The notes below the pieces were generated by a model, which saw nothing but the letters and a program-made list of their open reading frames with translations, was not told the DNA's origin and ran no database searches. A program made the translations under genes and the position numbers. Below are positions 1-11,000 of a stretch of DNA of 55,680 nucleotides, piece after piece. The stretch is from Ceraceosorus guamensis. Lineage: Eukaryota > Basidiomycota > Exobasidiomycetes > Ceraceosorales > Ceraceosoraceae. The first letter of the stretch is position 1, and every line of letters begins with the position of its first letter. Location of the stretch: NCBI RefSeq assembly GCF_003144195.1, contig NW_020290092.1:1-55680 (forward strand), written 5' to 3'.

Positions 1-47
1 GGGGGGGACGTGCACTTCGTAGCATTAGGGACGTCAGGCAAACTCAC

Positions 48-1294
48 ATGGAATTGGCCCCGACCAGCTGTTGAGAAGCTTGTAGACCGCAAGCCAACAG
101 CAGAGCTTTCCTAGCCGAACGATCCGCCAAGAGTTGGCGAATTCCCTGCGCGCCATCCTTGCCGCCTGGGCTGCTCCTCCCAACAAGCGCCGCGATACCT
201 TCTCCTCCTTCCACTCCCGTACGCCTCTCATCCTGCTCTTGCTCGGATGACGACGATGAAAGCTCAAAAGCTCTCAAATGCTCCTCGATCTGATCATCAT
301 TTGCTGAAGGGTACATGCGTGCCAAAGCTCTTCGAGCTTGAGCATGTTTGCCCTTGTGGAGCAACCAGCGCGGCGATTCGTCCAGGGCCCACAGACCTAC
401 GAGTTGAGCTAAAGCTGGCGGAGCTCCTGTAAGCACCATCCAGCGCCATGAGTGAGGCAGGTGATAGAAAGCAGCAGAGATGGCGTATGCCGTCACTTGT
501 CCACCTGGAAGTTGTTGAAGATTGGGAAAGGGCAAGAAAGGGCAGAGGGTGGCGTGGGGAGAGGACAATGTGCGCTGTGAGCGTGAGGATGGCTTGGAGA
601 CGAGAGGAGGCGACACGAGACGCATCTCGGACTGACTCACCAGTGACGAGCGCACTATTGCTGCCTACTATTCTGCCTCGAAGATCGGATGGCGCGCACT
701 CGGCAAGGTAGATGGGGATGACCATGCTAGCCATGCCCACTCCCAGCCCCACAAGCACGCGTCCCAGCACGAGTTCCCTGAACACTTGAGAGGCCGATTG
801 TTCGATGGATCCCAAGAGGAAAAAGATGGAGGAGATCAACATGGCCTGCGTTGCGGGCAGCGCGCCAAGGACGTGTGGCGTTCGGGAAGGGCAGATGAAG
901 AAGGCGGGATTGAGTCTGATGAGTCTTGTGCCGCGCGTTGCTCCCTCGCGATCCATCTCGCATACACCGAGTGGCATCTCGAGATCACGTCGCGCTCCAC
1001 ACTCCACACTCCCGCACTGCCAATCCCACGCCGCTCGACTGCAAAACGCACCTTTTTCCTTCCCCACCTCTCCGCCACATAAGTGGAAGCAGCGCTTCCG
1101 CCAATCGCACCAGCCGTGGTACCACCCACAAAGATTCCCTGTTGCGTGCTGCTCAATGCCTCTCCCCCCAAATCCGATTTGAGACTGACCAGCATGCCGG
1201 AAGCTATACCGGTGTCCAGTCCGAAGAGCAGCCCGCCCAACGTTGTTACTAGGATCAGACGGGAGAGGTAGGGTCGTGAGAAGGTGGTGGACAT
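48..1294 (-). CDS. MFS sugar/inositol-type transporter, 3' part beyond window
   Basis: Major facilitator superfamily transporter of the sugar porter group, expected in the plasma membrane or another membrane. Three exons are visible: 1294 to 1052, 845 to 641 and 504 to 48. The first helix carries GGLLFGLDTGIASGM, followed by the loop AERWGRKK, which matches the GR(K/R) signature. Exon 2 holds the helices ending in the PIYLAECAP motif, matching the family PxYxxExAP. Exon 3 has the GGQVTAYAI helix, SWRWM and DESPRWLL, all sugar porter hallmarks. The wording resembles myo-inositol transporters, but the substrate cannot be read. The start at 1294 is chosen because homology begins just after it; the upstream in-frame codons are low in complexity. 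The last visible exon ends at a GTGAGT donor next to the window edge, so roughly half of the protein is missing. Confidence 0.85.
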
Positions 1295-2142
1295 GCTGAG
1301 ATGCAACGGCGTCGGCGTCGGCGTCGGCGCGTGCGTGTGGATGGGCGAGTGTCGTGGAGTTGAGGTGGGCCGGGTTGAACGTGGTGGGTAGCGCGACATG
1401 CAGTGCGTTTCGAGTACGCTGTTGAGCAGGAACGATGGGGCTTGCGGCTGTCACGATGATGGGCGTGCACTCGAAGCTGTGCTCCAATCGTCGTAGTGTG
1501 TTCGATCCTGCTGCGTATTCAAGGTGAATCTGAATCAGATGATCGACAACCTTGTATCCTCAAGGGGACCCCCTCTCCATCGTCACAATGCCGTCGATGC
1601 GCTACCGACAGACCTCAGCTTGTCGATGATGAGAATGATTAATGCGGAGCGCAGTCTTGCGGCACTCTTGATTGATAGGGCGTAGGATGAGAGTCCACTC
1701 GATCCTTCGCTCAGACCCGAGTCGAGGAAAAGTTGCGCAAGTCAAGACTTCAAGTGTCGAGTCGAGAGGCCCCCCCCCAAGAGTAGGAATTCAAAAGCTG
1801 ATGAAGTTGATTGAATGTCAGCAGTTAGGTGTCAAGAGCCACAACAACCGCTTTTTGCTATGATGTCTGTTTGTTTTGTTGCTGCGAAATGGACGGCGAG
1901 GCGGTGCTCAAATGTGCTCACTCACGTGATCTTCGCAACAAATCACGTGAGCGGGACGCGCAAGTAGCGCAACCCTCCCTCCCACGGGCTGCATGCTCCT
2001 CCACACCCCGGCTTGAGCTCAGAATCACGAATCACGAATCACGAGACTACTCATTCACTATCTCGTGAATCTGACCTGACGCACACCCCTTTGACGTCAT
2101 ATCTGCTTGCTTGGGCTTTTCCTGCTGTGTGCGGTGGAGTGC

Positions 2143-2192
2143 AGTGCGGTGCGGTGCGGTGCGGTGCGGTGCGGTGCGGTGCGGTGCGGTGC
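2143..2192. repeat. (GCGGT)n microsatellite
   Basis: A pentanucleotide GCGGT is repeated about nine times in a row within the divergent promoter region. It is G-rich on the plus strand. Confidence 0.9.
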
Positions 2193-2686
2193 AATGCGTG
2201 CTGCGGTGATTGTGCCGCATCTGCTTGGATTTGGACATGCATGCGGCTATGTAAAGGGTTACGTCGTGAATGGGCCGGCAGGCAGGGAGGGCATGCAGGT
2301 GGAGATCTCAGATGCAGTGTGAGTCTTGAGTGTGAGTCTCAAGTCGTGAATCGGTGCGTCAACCACCGGCAGGGTCCTGAGATTCGAGGACCCGGGGTGG
2401 GTGGGTAAAGAGGTTGACATGACAGTTGAGAGTTGAGGAGAACGGAGAGGAGGAGGCGCAAAGTCAAGATTCTTTTACGAGTGCGAAGGGAGAAAAGGGA
2501 AGCCATGATGGATGCGCGAATCGGTTACATACGTAGCATAGTCCGTCTTGCTTCAATCACGAACCACCACCGCAATCATCATCCAAGGTTAAAGAAGCGC
2601 ATCGATTGGCCACTTGCCCCGTCACCCTTGCTCTACTCGCTCACCATTCTTCAGTGACCCCGTTGACCAAGGGGCGCATCGCTGCT

Positions 2687-2735
2687 CACCACGCACCACG
2701 CACCACGCACCACGCACCACGCACCACGCACCACG
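2687..2735. repeat. (CACCACG)n 7-bp tandem repeat in a 5' leader
   Basis: The heptamer CACCACG is repeated about six times and ends about 24 bases before the start codon of the small mitochondrial protein gene at 2759. It probably lies in its 5' leader. Confidence 0.85.
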
Positions 2736-2758
2736 CCGCATCCGCACAAGCATCAAGC

Positions 2759-3379
2759 ATGTTCTCAACTATTCGCACTCGAGCTGCTTCGCAAGCATCC
2801 AGTCGACGCACTGGCGCTCTCGCTCGCAGCTACGCAGCTCTACGCACATTCGGCACTTCACCCGCCAGGCTCGGAGGTCCGGGGGACGAAAAGCCGTTCG
2901 ATTCCAATGCGTATCGAGGAGGTGGAGAGGCTGCGATGCCAGGAGCCGGATCTGTGAGTTGCGGGTTGCGGGTTGCGAGTTGGAAGCAGCCTATCCAGAC
3001 TGAGAAACAGAAAAAAAAAAAAAGAAGAGTCAAAACGCGATCGCCCCACTGATCCTTCATTTCATTCGTGATTGTGGACCCCACCCTGCACCTGCACCTG
3101 CACCCCCACTCTGACCTTGACTTCCTTTGCATCTTTTGCGCCAACCCCCCCCCCCCCCCCCCCCCCCCCACGCACGCCACGGGACAGGTGGATCAGATTG
3201 CGGATTCGGAAGGAGCGTACGATTCTAAAAGGACGCGTCCTGATGAGTCAGCTAGCAAGATTCAGCGAGAGAAGCCGCAGACGGATATGAGCAAGACGGC
3301 CGCTTCTTCCCAGCCTAGCGATTTGGCTACCAAGAAGGGTAAAGCTACGCCTAGTGGAGAGAGCAGCTCTAGCGGTTGA
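2759..3379 (+). CDS. Small predicted mitochondrial protein, unknown function
   Basis: Two exons, 2759 to 2953 and 3188 to 3379, give 128 residues. The N-terminus (MFSTIRTRAASQASSRR) is rich in Arg, Ser and Ala without acidic residues until about residue 40, typical of a mitochondrial presequence; RTFGTSPARL near residue 30 resembles a processing site. The rest is hydrophilic and rich in Lys, Ser and Asp, with no domain that I recognise. The start is the first ATG after the repeat-rich leader. The donor is GTGAGT at 2954 and the acceptor ACAG at 3187. The 234-base intron contains a run of 13 A and a run of 25 C. I infer a soluble mitochondrial protein; function unknown. Confidence 0.65.
3145..3169 (+). 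repeat. Poly-C tract of 25 inside an intron
   Basis: An uninterrupted run of 25 C lies 18 bases before the 3' splice site of the small mitochondrial protein gene, where a polypyrimidine tract would sit. Confidence 0.9.
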
Positions 3380-3747
3380 GCACGAGCACGAGCATGAGCA
3401 TGAGTAGAGACCACAAGCAGGAAGACAGCTGGCGTTGCGTGGTCCGAAAGCGCCTCGCACCTTTCCCCCCCCCAATGCTGCGTCCACATGCTCTTGTCAC
3501 GAATGCACATACGCACCCAAGAGCCTCAAGTGTTCGTAATAGCACTCCTGACGAGAAGACCTTCATCCTGGCTTTCAACCAGCTAAAAGTATGCGCTTTC
3601 AACATCCAAACGACCTCGTGTGCATACGATGCGCACACCCATCATTGTCTTTAGCACCGATGCGATGTGAATGCTAGCTTGAATGTTAGGAGGTGCAACG
3701 CTCGCGCACCTGAAATTACATTTTCCCAGTTTCGATTCGAATCTCTG
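3380..3747. other. Convergent intergenic stretch
   Basis: This 368-base stretch separates two 3' ends. I see no gene, repeat or structured RNA in it. Confidence 0.6.
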
Positions 3748-4894
3748 CTAAACGACCTTTGCTCGGGTTTGAGGCGACGCATCTTTGGTATCGTCGGTAG
3801 CGCTCCTGCCGCCGCTGCCACTAGCACCCCACCAAGCGGTCAAGCTGCTCGGCACAAGCGAATCTGTCCAACTCTTCGTCCCTGATGCACCCTCCTTATC
3901 CCTCCTCAACATCTCCTCCAGCTCCTTCTCCCTCTCTTTCAACAATGCATCCGTCCGGTCCAAAGCAGTAGTCGAGGTTTGCCCTTTCGCATCCGCGCGC
4001 CCCGACTCGGCGCTAGGACTGGGACTGGGACCGGAGTGGGTCTTGCGCAGGGAAAAAATACCGGCATATGGAGCGGGGGAAGAAGTTCCTAGCGCTCCAT
4101 CCACTGGAACGTGCGAATTGGCAATGGGAGCTGCGTTCGTGCCTGCTTGTTCGACGTTCGAGCCGGAGCCTGAGGATGAAGCGGATGGGGACGAGCTGCT
4201 GGATGGTGCAGGCGCACCTCTTCGACCTCGAAGAGGCCTTGTGTGCGCATCCACAGGCGGCTGTAGACCTACCATGCGTCGGATCTGCAAAGATGTGGGG
4301 TAGGGAATTCGATGTAGAGGAGGAGCGAGCGCAGATGTTTTGTGAGCCAAGATCGTACTTTGCGCGGCTGTGAGATCCTCTGCCCGCGTGATCAGCACCT
4401 CGCGCGGATATGCTCAGAACCCCTAGCCCACCAAACCAACTCACCGGCATGAACACATGCTCATCCTCTCCAAAATCCGCAAACAGGGTCATGTAACCCG
4501 CCGCTCCCGTAGCAATTACATACGCAGCCAATGCGATACCGCGTTGTCTCCTGTTAGGAGCAGGTCCAAAGGGCAAGTCCGGACGATTGATTCTTCGGAA
4601 ATATTTTTCGCGTTGAGCAAGCGGGGCGTGCTCCGAGGGAGCGGTGGGATGCATGAGGGATTGAGGAGCTGACCAGCTGAAAGACGTTGGTCGAAGCGCT
4701 TTGCGGGCGGATAGACGGCGCGAGGCCAGCGTGGATTTGGGCTCCGACGTCGAGCTGGAGCTGGAGATGGAATCGGAAGCGGAAGCTTCGGGAATGGATC
4801 CGCTTGCTGTCGGGGCCGGGGCCCAACCCTGCTCCGGCTCTTGCCTCCTCCCCTGGCTCGAAGTGGGCTGACGATCATCGTTGTTGCGCGACAT
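3748..4894 (-). CDS. Protein with one probable membrane segment, unknown function
   Basis: Two exons, 4894 to 4445 and 4398 to 3748, give about 366 residues. The first 95 residues are Ser- and Pro-rich and disordered. A conserved-looking stretch follows: FRRINRPDLPFGPAPNRR, one hydrophobic helix (IALAAYVIATGAAGYMTLFA) and DFGEDEHVFMP. The second exon has a short basic part and then a long Ser/Gly/Ala-rich tail containing a charged helix (LLKEREKELEEMLRR). The single helix followed by an acidic-aromatic loop is reminiscent of small fungal mitochondrial inner-membrane proteins, but I cannot name a family. The 46-base intron has a GTGAGT donor; the acceptor CGAG is chosen because it keeps frame. 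The gene converges on the mitochondrial gene to its left. Confidence 0.6.
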
Positions 4895-5837
4895 GTCGAT
4901 GTAGCCCGAGTGTATGCGCTACTTTTTGGTCGAGTTGGCCTGTGCCAGACAGGCAGAGCAAGAAGAAGCGTGCGCTCGCGTCGATCCACTGAGCCAGAGA
5001 GAGAAGGTGCCGAATCTTCCCGAATGTGGGTGGGGTAGCGTGTAGCTGTGATGATGCTTGGCTGACTGCCGACAAGTTCGTCGCAGATTCACATTCGCGA
5101 TCGCAATTGTGCAATCACTCAGTGACTCTCGGTGTCTCGGATCGTGAGGCAATCCAACTCGTGAGCGCGAGTGTTTGGCTTGCTGCTGGCGGGTGATGTT
5201 GGTGGTGACTGCGAATTGCATCTTATATTCAAGATTCTTCTCTTTGATCAATCTGAATCACGAATTCATCAACCTGCTGAGAGCAGCCAACATGCTTCTC
5301 GGCCGACAGTCAAGAACGTGCGGCATGGCATGGCGCAGTCTCGATGTCACGAGTCGTGGAGGACTCAGGACTCGTGACTGCTGTGCATGTGCATGTGCAT
5401 GCACCCACGCCGCCCCTCGCGGCAGCAGATCTATATATACGCGCACCACGCGCGATCGCGGATATCGTGACCTCCACAGCAGCTCAGCCGTCACAAAGCA
5501 GCCGGCACGCTCGATTCTGATTCAAATTGAACCGAATCGACACGCACTCCTGCTGACTCGCCCGCATCCACCGACACTCACACTCTTGACCAACGACTCC
5601 ACTATCCATCCACGCATCTGCATACACCGCACCCACATTCTCGTCCACACCCGCCTTCGCCCTTGCCCTTGCTCGAATAGCAAGATCCCTGAACAGCTCG
5701 TCCAGTCACGCGCTCGCATTCGTCTGCATTCTCTCTCATTGTGACTCTATCTCTCCATTCCACGCCGAGCATACGCTCAAGCGCGCAGCTCAACCTCTAC
5801 TCGACCTTCCACCTCTTCGTCCTGCCGCGCTCTCATC
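4895..5837. other. Divergent promoter between the membrane-segment protein and VPS2
   Basis: The 943-base stretch holds TCACGA-type motifs near 5253 and 5346 to 5379, a short TGCATG repeat at 5382 to 5402, and a TATATATA box at 5432. Pyrimidine-rich leader sequence then runs to the VPS2 start. No gene is seen. Confidence 0.6.
5432..5439 (+). promoter_or_regulatory. Candidate TATA box for VPS2
   Basis: TATATATA stands about 400 bases before the VPS2 start codon and is followed by C- and CA-rich leader sequence. If used, the 5' leader would be long (about 370 bases) or would contain an intron. Confidence 0.4.
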
Positions 5838-6469
5838 ATGAACATCGTCGAGTCCCTCTTTGGGCGCAGCAAGACCCCAGCCGAGCGCTTACGAGCCCAC
5901 CAGCGCGCTCTTCAAAAAGCGCAACGGGAGCTAGATCGTGAGCGGAGCAAGCTGGAAGTTCAAGAGAAGAAGCTGATAGCGGATATCAAGAAATCTGCAA
6001 AAGAGGGACAGATGAATGCGTGCAAGATCCAAGCAAAGGATCTGGTCAGGACTAGACGGAACGTGCAAAAGTTTTATCAGATGAGAACGCAGTTGCAGGC
6101 TGTCAGTCTGCGCATACAGACGCTCAGAAGCACGACGCAGATGGGAGAAGCTATGAAGGGCGCTACGAAGGTCAGTTAAAAGTGCGCTTCACGGCGCTGC
6201 TCCGTACACTGCTCACGCACTCATCCCGAACCCTGCAGGCAATGGGAACGATGAACCGAACGCTCAATTTGCCCGCTGTCAGCAAGATCATGAGGGATTT
6301 CGAACGGGAGAGCGAGGTGATGGATATGAAGGAGGAGATGATGGGCGAAGCAGTGGATGGAGCGATGGAGGATGACGAGGAACTGGGAGAGGATGAAGAG
6401 AGCGATAACATCCTGAAAGAGGTCCTGGACGAGATTGGCGTAGGATTGGGCCAACAGGTACGTCTACAT

Positions 6470-6509
<40 letters not shown>

Positions 6510-6829
6510 TCTCTCTCTCGCCTGACTCGTCTTGCGCGCAGGCAAAAGAGCATCCGAAAACTGATCGCGTCTTACTGTCTTTTCCTCTTGTGCAGCTCAA
6601 AGACGCTCCGACAGCATCGCTGAATGCGCCCACCACCGAACCTTCAGAACGCATCGCTATTGGCGAATCAGCAATCGGCGGGGGTAGCGGTGGCGGGGGA
6701 GGAGCAGGAGGGGCAGGCACTAAAGGATCAGCTGGACCTTTGAGCGGTGCCGGTGGTGGAGGTGCAGGAGCAGGAAAGAGCGACGAGGACGCATTACAAG
6801 CCAGGCTTGACTCTCTCAGGAAAGACTAG
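5838..6829 (+). CDS. VPS2: ESCRT-III subunit Vps2/Did4 (CHMP2)
   Basis: Vps2 polymerises with Vps24 and Snf7 on endosomal membranes and recruits the AAA ATPase Vps4 for multivesicular body sorting. Three exons (5838 to 6170, 6239 to 6457, 6596 to 6829) give 261 residues, slightly longer than yeast Vps2. The start MNIVESLFGRSKTPAERLR is typical, followed by the basic helical hairpin (ALQKAQRELDRERSKLEVQEKKL) and the acidic helix (MDMKEEMMGEAVDGAMEDDE). The C-terminus DEDALQARLDSLRKD fits the MIM1 consensus that binds the Vps4 MIT domain. A Gly-rich linker (residues about 205 to 243) before MIM1 accounts for the extra length. The second intron is 138 bases, a multiple of three, free of stops, and contains a CA microsatellite, so retention would keep the frame. 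Confidence 0.95.
6473..6507. repeat. (CA)n microsatellite in VPS2 intron 2
   Basis: About 17 CA dinucleotides lie just inside the 5' part of the second VPS2 intron. Confidence 0.9.
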
Positions 6830-8049
6830 GCGATTCGTTGTATTGACGAGGATGCGCGAGGTGCCGAAGGGCGCCTTGACCCGTACGATTGCGAAACGAT
6901 GGACTGTGTAGGACTTTATCTAAAGACCTGGCGCTTGCGAGACAAGCGCTGTGAGTGTGAGCCAAGAGGCTTTGCGGCTACATTGAGGCAATGCGTGAAG
7001 GGATAGGATGCAGCGTGCCCCCGTGCCAACATTCCGCTCTGACACATCAGCTTGCAATCGTGAATGCACCGCCGCACATCCATCGCGAAGCCGCATTGCT
7101 CCATCCAGCCCCTGCGTGCGCGTGATACCCTCAAGCTGTCTCGCTTCCCTTGACGATGCTGCCTCTCTCCTTCGATCTCCTCCTCGGCACACGTGCGTCT
7201 ACTTCCGCCCGTACACCTACCTGCTGGGCCCTCGCATCCTTTTGATCTTACCCCCCTCCCACCCCATATCTTTACAGAGCTACAACAGTCAGAGGCTCCG
7301 AGTAAGTGCTTGACACGTTCTTGATTCTTGATTCAAAATCGCATTTCATCCCCACGAATACACCATTCATCAGTTTCACGTCAAGTCACGATGCGCATAC
7401 AGTATTCACGATTTGTGATTTGTAATTGCGCGACAAGAAGCGCGAGGCGTGAGGCGGTGCATTAATTTTAATCCCTGCAATCAAGCTGAATCGGATTTCT
7501 GGAGCCAAACCAACAAATTTGGCCGGGGCCTCCCTCGCCTTTGGATCGGCGCGCGCGCGCGCGACTTGGGCGAGTCACGAGTGCTGAGGCGGGGCGTGTG
7601 CGCGTGTGCGCGTGTGCGTACGTGTATAGTTGCATTCACGTGATTCTTGATTGGGGGGTGCGTTTGACTCGACCACCTTCAGCAAGAGATCTCGCAAAGC
7701 AAGCGTCCCATTCAATCACACCAGCGCAGAGGTGCTCACACACACAGGGTGAATGGCTATGTCTTGGTACACTCACGCTCTTCCTCACTGCTCAAAACGT
7801 GAGCACTGAGCCACACCCCCCTCCAGCGCTTCTGTTCGTCCCACGCTTCCTCCCTCAACGCGCGGGACTGGACTAGACGAACATCGTCTGCCAATCGTCC
7901 ATGCGTCCGACCTCCTGATAGACCACCGTGAGCTCCTCACTCTAATCATGGCTGTCGCACGCTCACCACACCTGCAAACACTACTCACGCCTCACATACT
8001 CTCTGCCCCCCACCTCTTGATTTAGCGATTTGCGAAAAAAAAAAAAAAC
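6830..8049. other. Long spacer between VPS2 and BDP1
   Basis: This 1.2-kb stretch holds no gene that I can support. It contains TCACGA-type motifs between about 7370 and 7425 and at 7567, an ATTCACGTGATTC site near 7635, a GC dinucleotide run at 7549 to 7562, and GTGTGCGC repeats near 7600. A run of 14 A (8035 to 8048) abuts the BDP1 start codon. Confidence 0.55.
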
Positions 8050-11000
8050 ATGTCGCGTGTGGAAAAGGGAGGGACGAGGTTTAAACCTCAGATCAGACCT
8101 AGAGCGGGTATCAGGTCAACTCAGCCTGGTCCATCTGCCCCTGCTTCTTCGCTGGAAAGCGCGCAGGCCGGCTCTTTAAGCGAATCGGTCGGCCCTCAGG
8201 CACAGCCTCAAGCACAAGCACAAGCAGAAGCACAAGCACAGGCCCAGCCGCAGTCCCAATCCCAGTCGAAGGAACCGCATTCCATCGGAGGTGCGCCAGG
8301 TGCGAGTCGGTATCTTTTTGCGGCTGAAGAAGGGGACGAGGAGGAAGATCGCTTGCCGACGACGGCTTCCAGTTCGAAGAGCCAGCTACCGCCAATCATA
8401 GCTTCCAAGTCTGGCCAGAACGTCTCTGCTTCTGCGACTAAAAGGGCATCGAAGGCCATCCTTACTCCTACTGCTCCTTCTCCCAGTCCGAGCCCACCTC
8501 CGCAAGCCCGTTCTGCTCTCGCTTCGGCTCAGAGCGGGCAGTCGCAAAGCAACGGCGGGACTGGTGCTCTACCGCCACAGCCTCCGGCAGCAGAGGCAGC
8601 GGCCATCGGCGAAAGTCGCGATGGAAGACATGGTCAGAGAGATGAGGAGGTAGGAGCCGCTCTCGACAAGAGCGGAGGCGCAAAAAGTAATGGGGATGAC
8701 TTGTCGAGCAAAGATCGCGGCGCGGTGGGCTCCAGCGCTGGTGATGCTGCTTCCCGGCCCTCACTTAGCGCCACGTCACCTCCCTCGACTTCTGGAGCGA
8801 GCTCACCTAGCATCACGCGCGCGCCCATGCCTCCGCCTCCAGCTCCAGCTTCTCGAACCAGCAGCAACAATCAGAACAACGTTGCGCACACTCAGTCTTT
8901 TGTCAGAGCTCCGCGTACGATCGGCTTGATGCCCATCAAACCCTTGGTGAGCCGAGCTTCGAGTGCGAGTCTTCGAGCTCCCTCCCTCTCCCCCGCTCCT
9001 GGTCTGCGCGCAGATCGAAGCAGCGCAACGCCCGCGCCTTCTGCGGCGGCAAGTGCGAGGCTACGTGGTATGTCGGCCACCCCGATGCCTGAAAGTCTCA
9101 GCAGGAGGGAAAATGTGGCCCCACCAGAGATTTCCAGCGCAAGAAAAGCGAGAGAAGCTTCGGTGCTTTCGGAAGCTGGCATGAGAGGCGCGACGCCTGC
9201 GCGTGTGCAAGCACCGACCTCTCCCGTCGTTGCGAGAGGTGATGGTGCGGCGACAGTCGAACGTGGTGCTTTGTCTGACATTGAGCCTGCCCAAAGTGCA
9301 ACATCAACCAAAGCCCGTGCGCCTTGGGAGGTGGCCAGTGTTGAGACGAGCGCTGGGGAACAAATTGAGGTGGGAAGCGCGCCGTGGGACGCGCTGGTCC
9401 GTGGCGAAGCGGCTACAGGCGTTCCGCAGAACGAGCAAGCTGCTCCGCCAAAGCGGCCAAGGGGCAGACCTAAGAAATCCACTGCAGCTGTCGATGCAGC
9501 TGCCAATGGAGACTCCGATAGACAAGCGGAGATCGGAAGCGAGGTACCTCAGAGGCGGCCAAGAGGTAGACCCAAGAAGCTCAACAGTGCTGCTGCCGCT
9601 TCTGTCGACACTGAGGTGGGGAGCAATGCTGGTCCGGCCAGTCAAGGCGAAGCGCCTGCCAAGCGCCCAAGAGGCAGACCCAGGAAAGCTGGCGCTGCTA
9701 CTGCTGCCGTTTCTGCCCCACAGCATCAAGAACAAGAGACAAGTGCAGATGGATCGCGCAAGTCGAGATCTCGTGCGGAAATCGTCTCTCCTCTGCGCGG
9801 CGAGAGCACTTCGCAGGCGCACTTGGATGGCGATGCAGAGGAACAGGCCGAAGAAGCCTCGGATGATTCGGCAGAAGAGTACTTTCCTTCTGTTACGGCT
9901 CGTCGAGGACGAGGGCGAGGAGGCGGGCGCACAAGTGGAGGGGCAGATACTCGACAAAGCACGGAAGACGCTTCTGCTTCTGCGCATCCTGTCCCAGAGA
10001 GCGGGAAGAGCAAAAGACGCGCCAAGTTGAAGCTGCCCGACGATGCGCCCAAGAGGCCCGCGAATGCGTACATGCGCTTCAGCGCTCAGCAACGAGCTCT
10101 GCACTGGGCAGATCAGAATGGAGCTTCGTTCGGCGAGGTTGCGCAGAAGATTGCTGAGAGGTGGGCCGAAGTGTCTGCAGCCGAGAAGGGCGAGAGGGCT
10201 CAGAGGGCCAAGCAGGAGCTGGAGGCATGGAGGATCAACATGGCGCAGTGGAAGAGAGACAACCCTGAATGGGCGGAAAAGCTCGATGCGCGCAAACGCA
10301 AGAAGGGCACTTTGACGGATGGAGAGACTGCGGATGAGGGCGCCACGACCGATGCGAGTGCAGGTGCCACCGAGCGCAAAGCAACCAAGACTCCTCGCAA
10401 GCGATCTGTACGAAAGCCGACGCATGGCGAAGGGTCGGACAGTGAAGCTGGCTCGACAAAGCGTCGAAGAGGTGGAGGGAAACGAAAGGATGTCGGTATC
10501 AGCGATGACGAGTCTGCTTATGCGGCCGAACTGGCTGCGGTGGGCGGCAATGAGCGCTTGTTGGAAGTGAGCCAAGGCACGCGCATGGCCGAACTCTCCC
10601 AACCCGAAGTGAGGATGGGCAGAGCTGGAGCGAGGACGTTCGAACTGCGCAGAACGTACAGAAAGATGATCAAGGATAAGAAAAAGGAGCTGCCGGAAAG
10701 GAGAATGCTGGCTGCTAGAAAGGACAAGGGATCGTTGCGCGCAGAGGAGCTGGAAGAAGAAGAGCGCAGAAAGAGATCGTCGAAAAGCCTGCCGGCTGCC
10801 CGCAAAGAGGTGCAACAAGCACAGAATGAGGACGAGGTTGAAGAAGAGGAGGTGTTCGATGTGGATAGCGATGGGGAACCTATCGCGCCCTCTTCTCCTG
10901 CCGGGTCTGCTTCTCCCACTCCATCCGGCTTCTCCAACAACTCCTCTGCACACGCCCTGAAGAACAACAAGAACAGCGTGCAGGTCAGAATGTCGAACGG

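Larger units (their letters stand above)
1295..2758. other. Intergenic, divergent promoter region with simple repeats
   Basis: About 1.46 kb between two divergent genes, with no convincing gene. It holds two TCACGTGA-like sites near 1925 and 1945, three head-to-tail AATCACG units at 2022 to 2044, and two simple repeats annotated separately. Open frames here are short and arise from the repeats. Confidence 0.7.

Noticed and set aside
9304-10953. 549-codon open frame antisense to BDP1
   Set aside because: It is the mirror of a GC-rich coding exon; the plus strand has AT-hooks and an HMG box, and the antisense protein has no recognisable domain.
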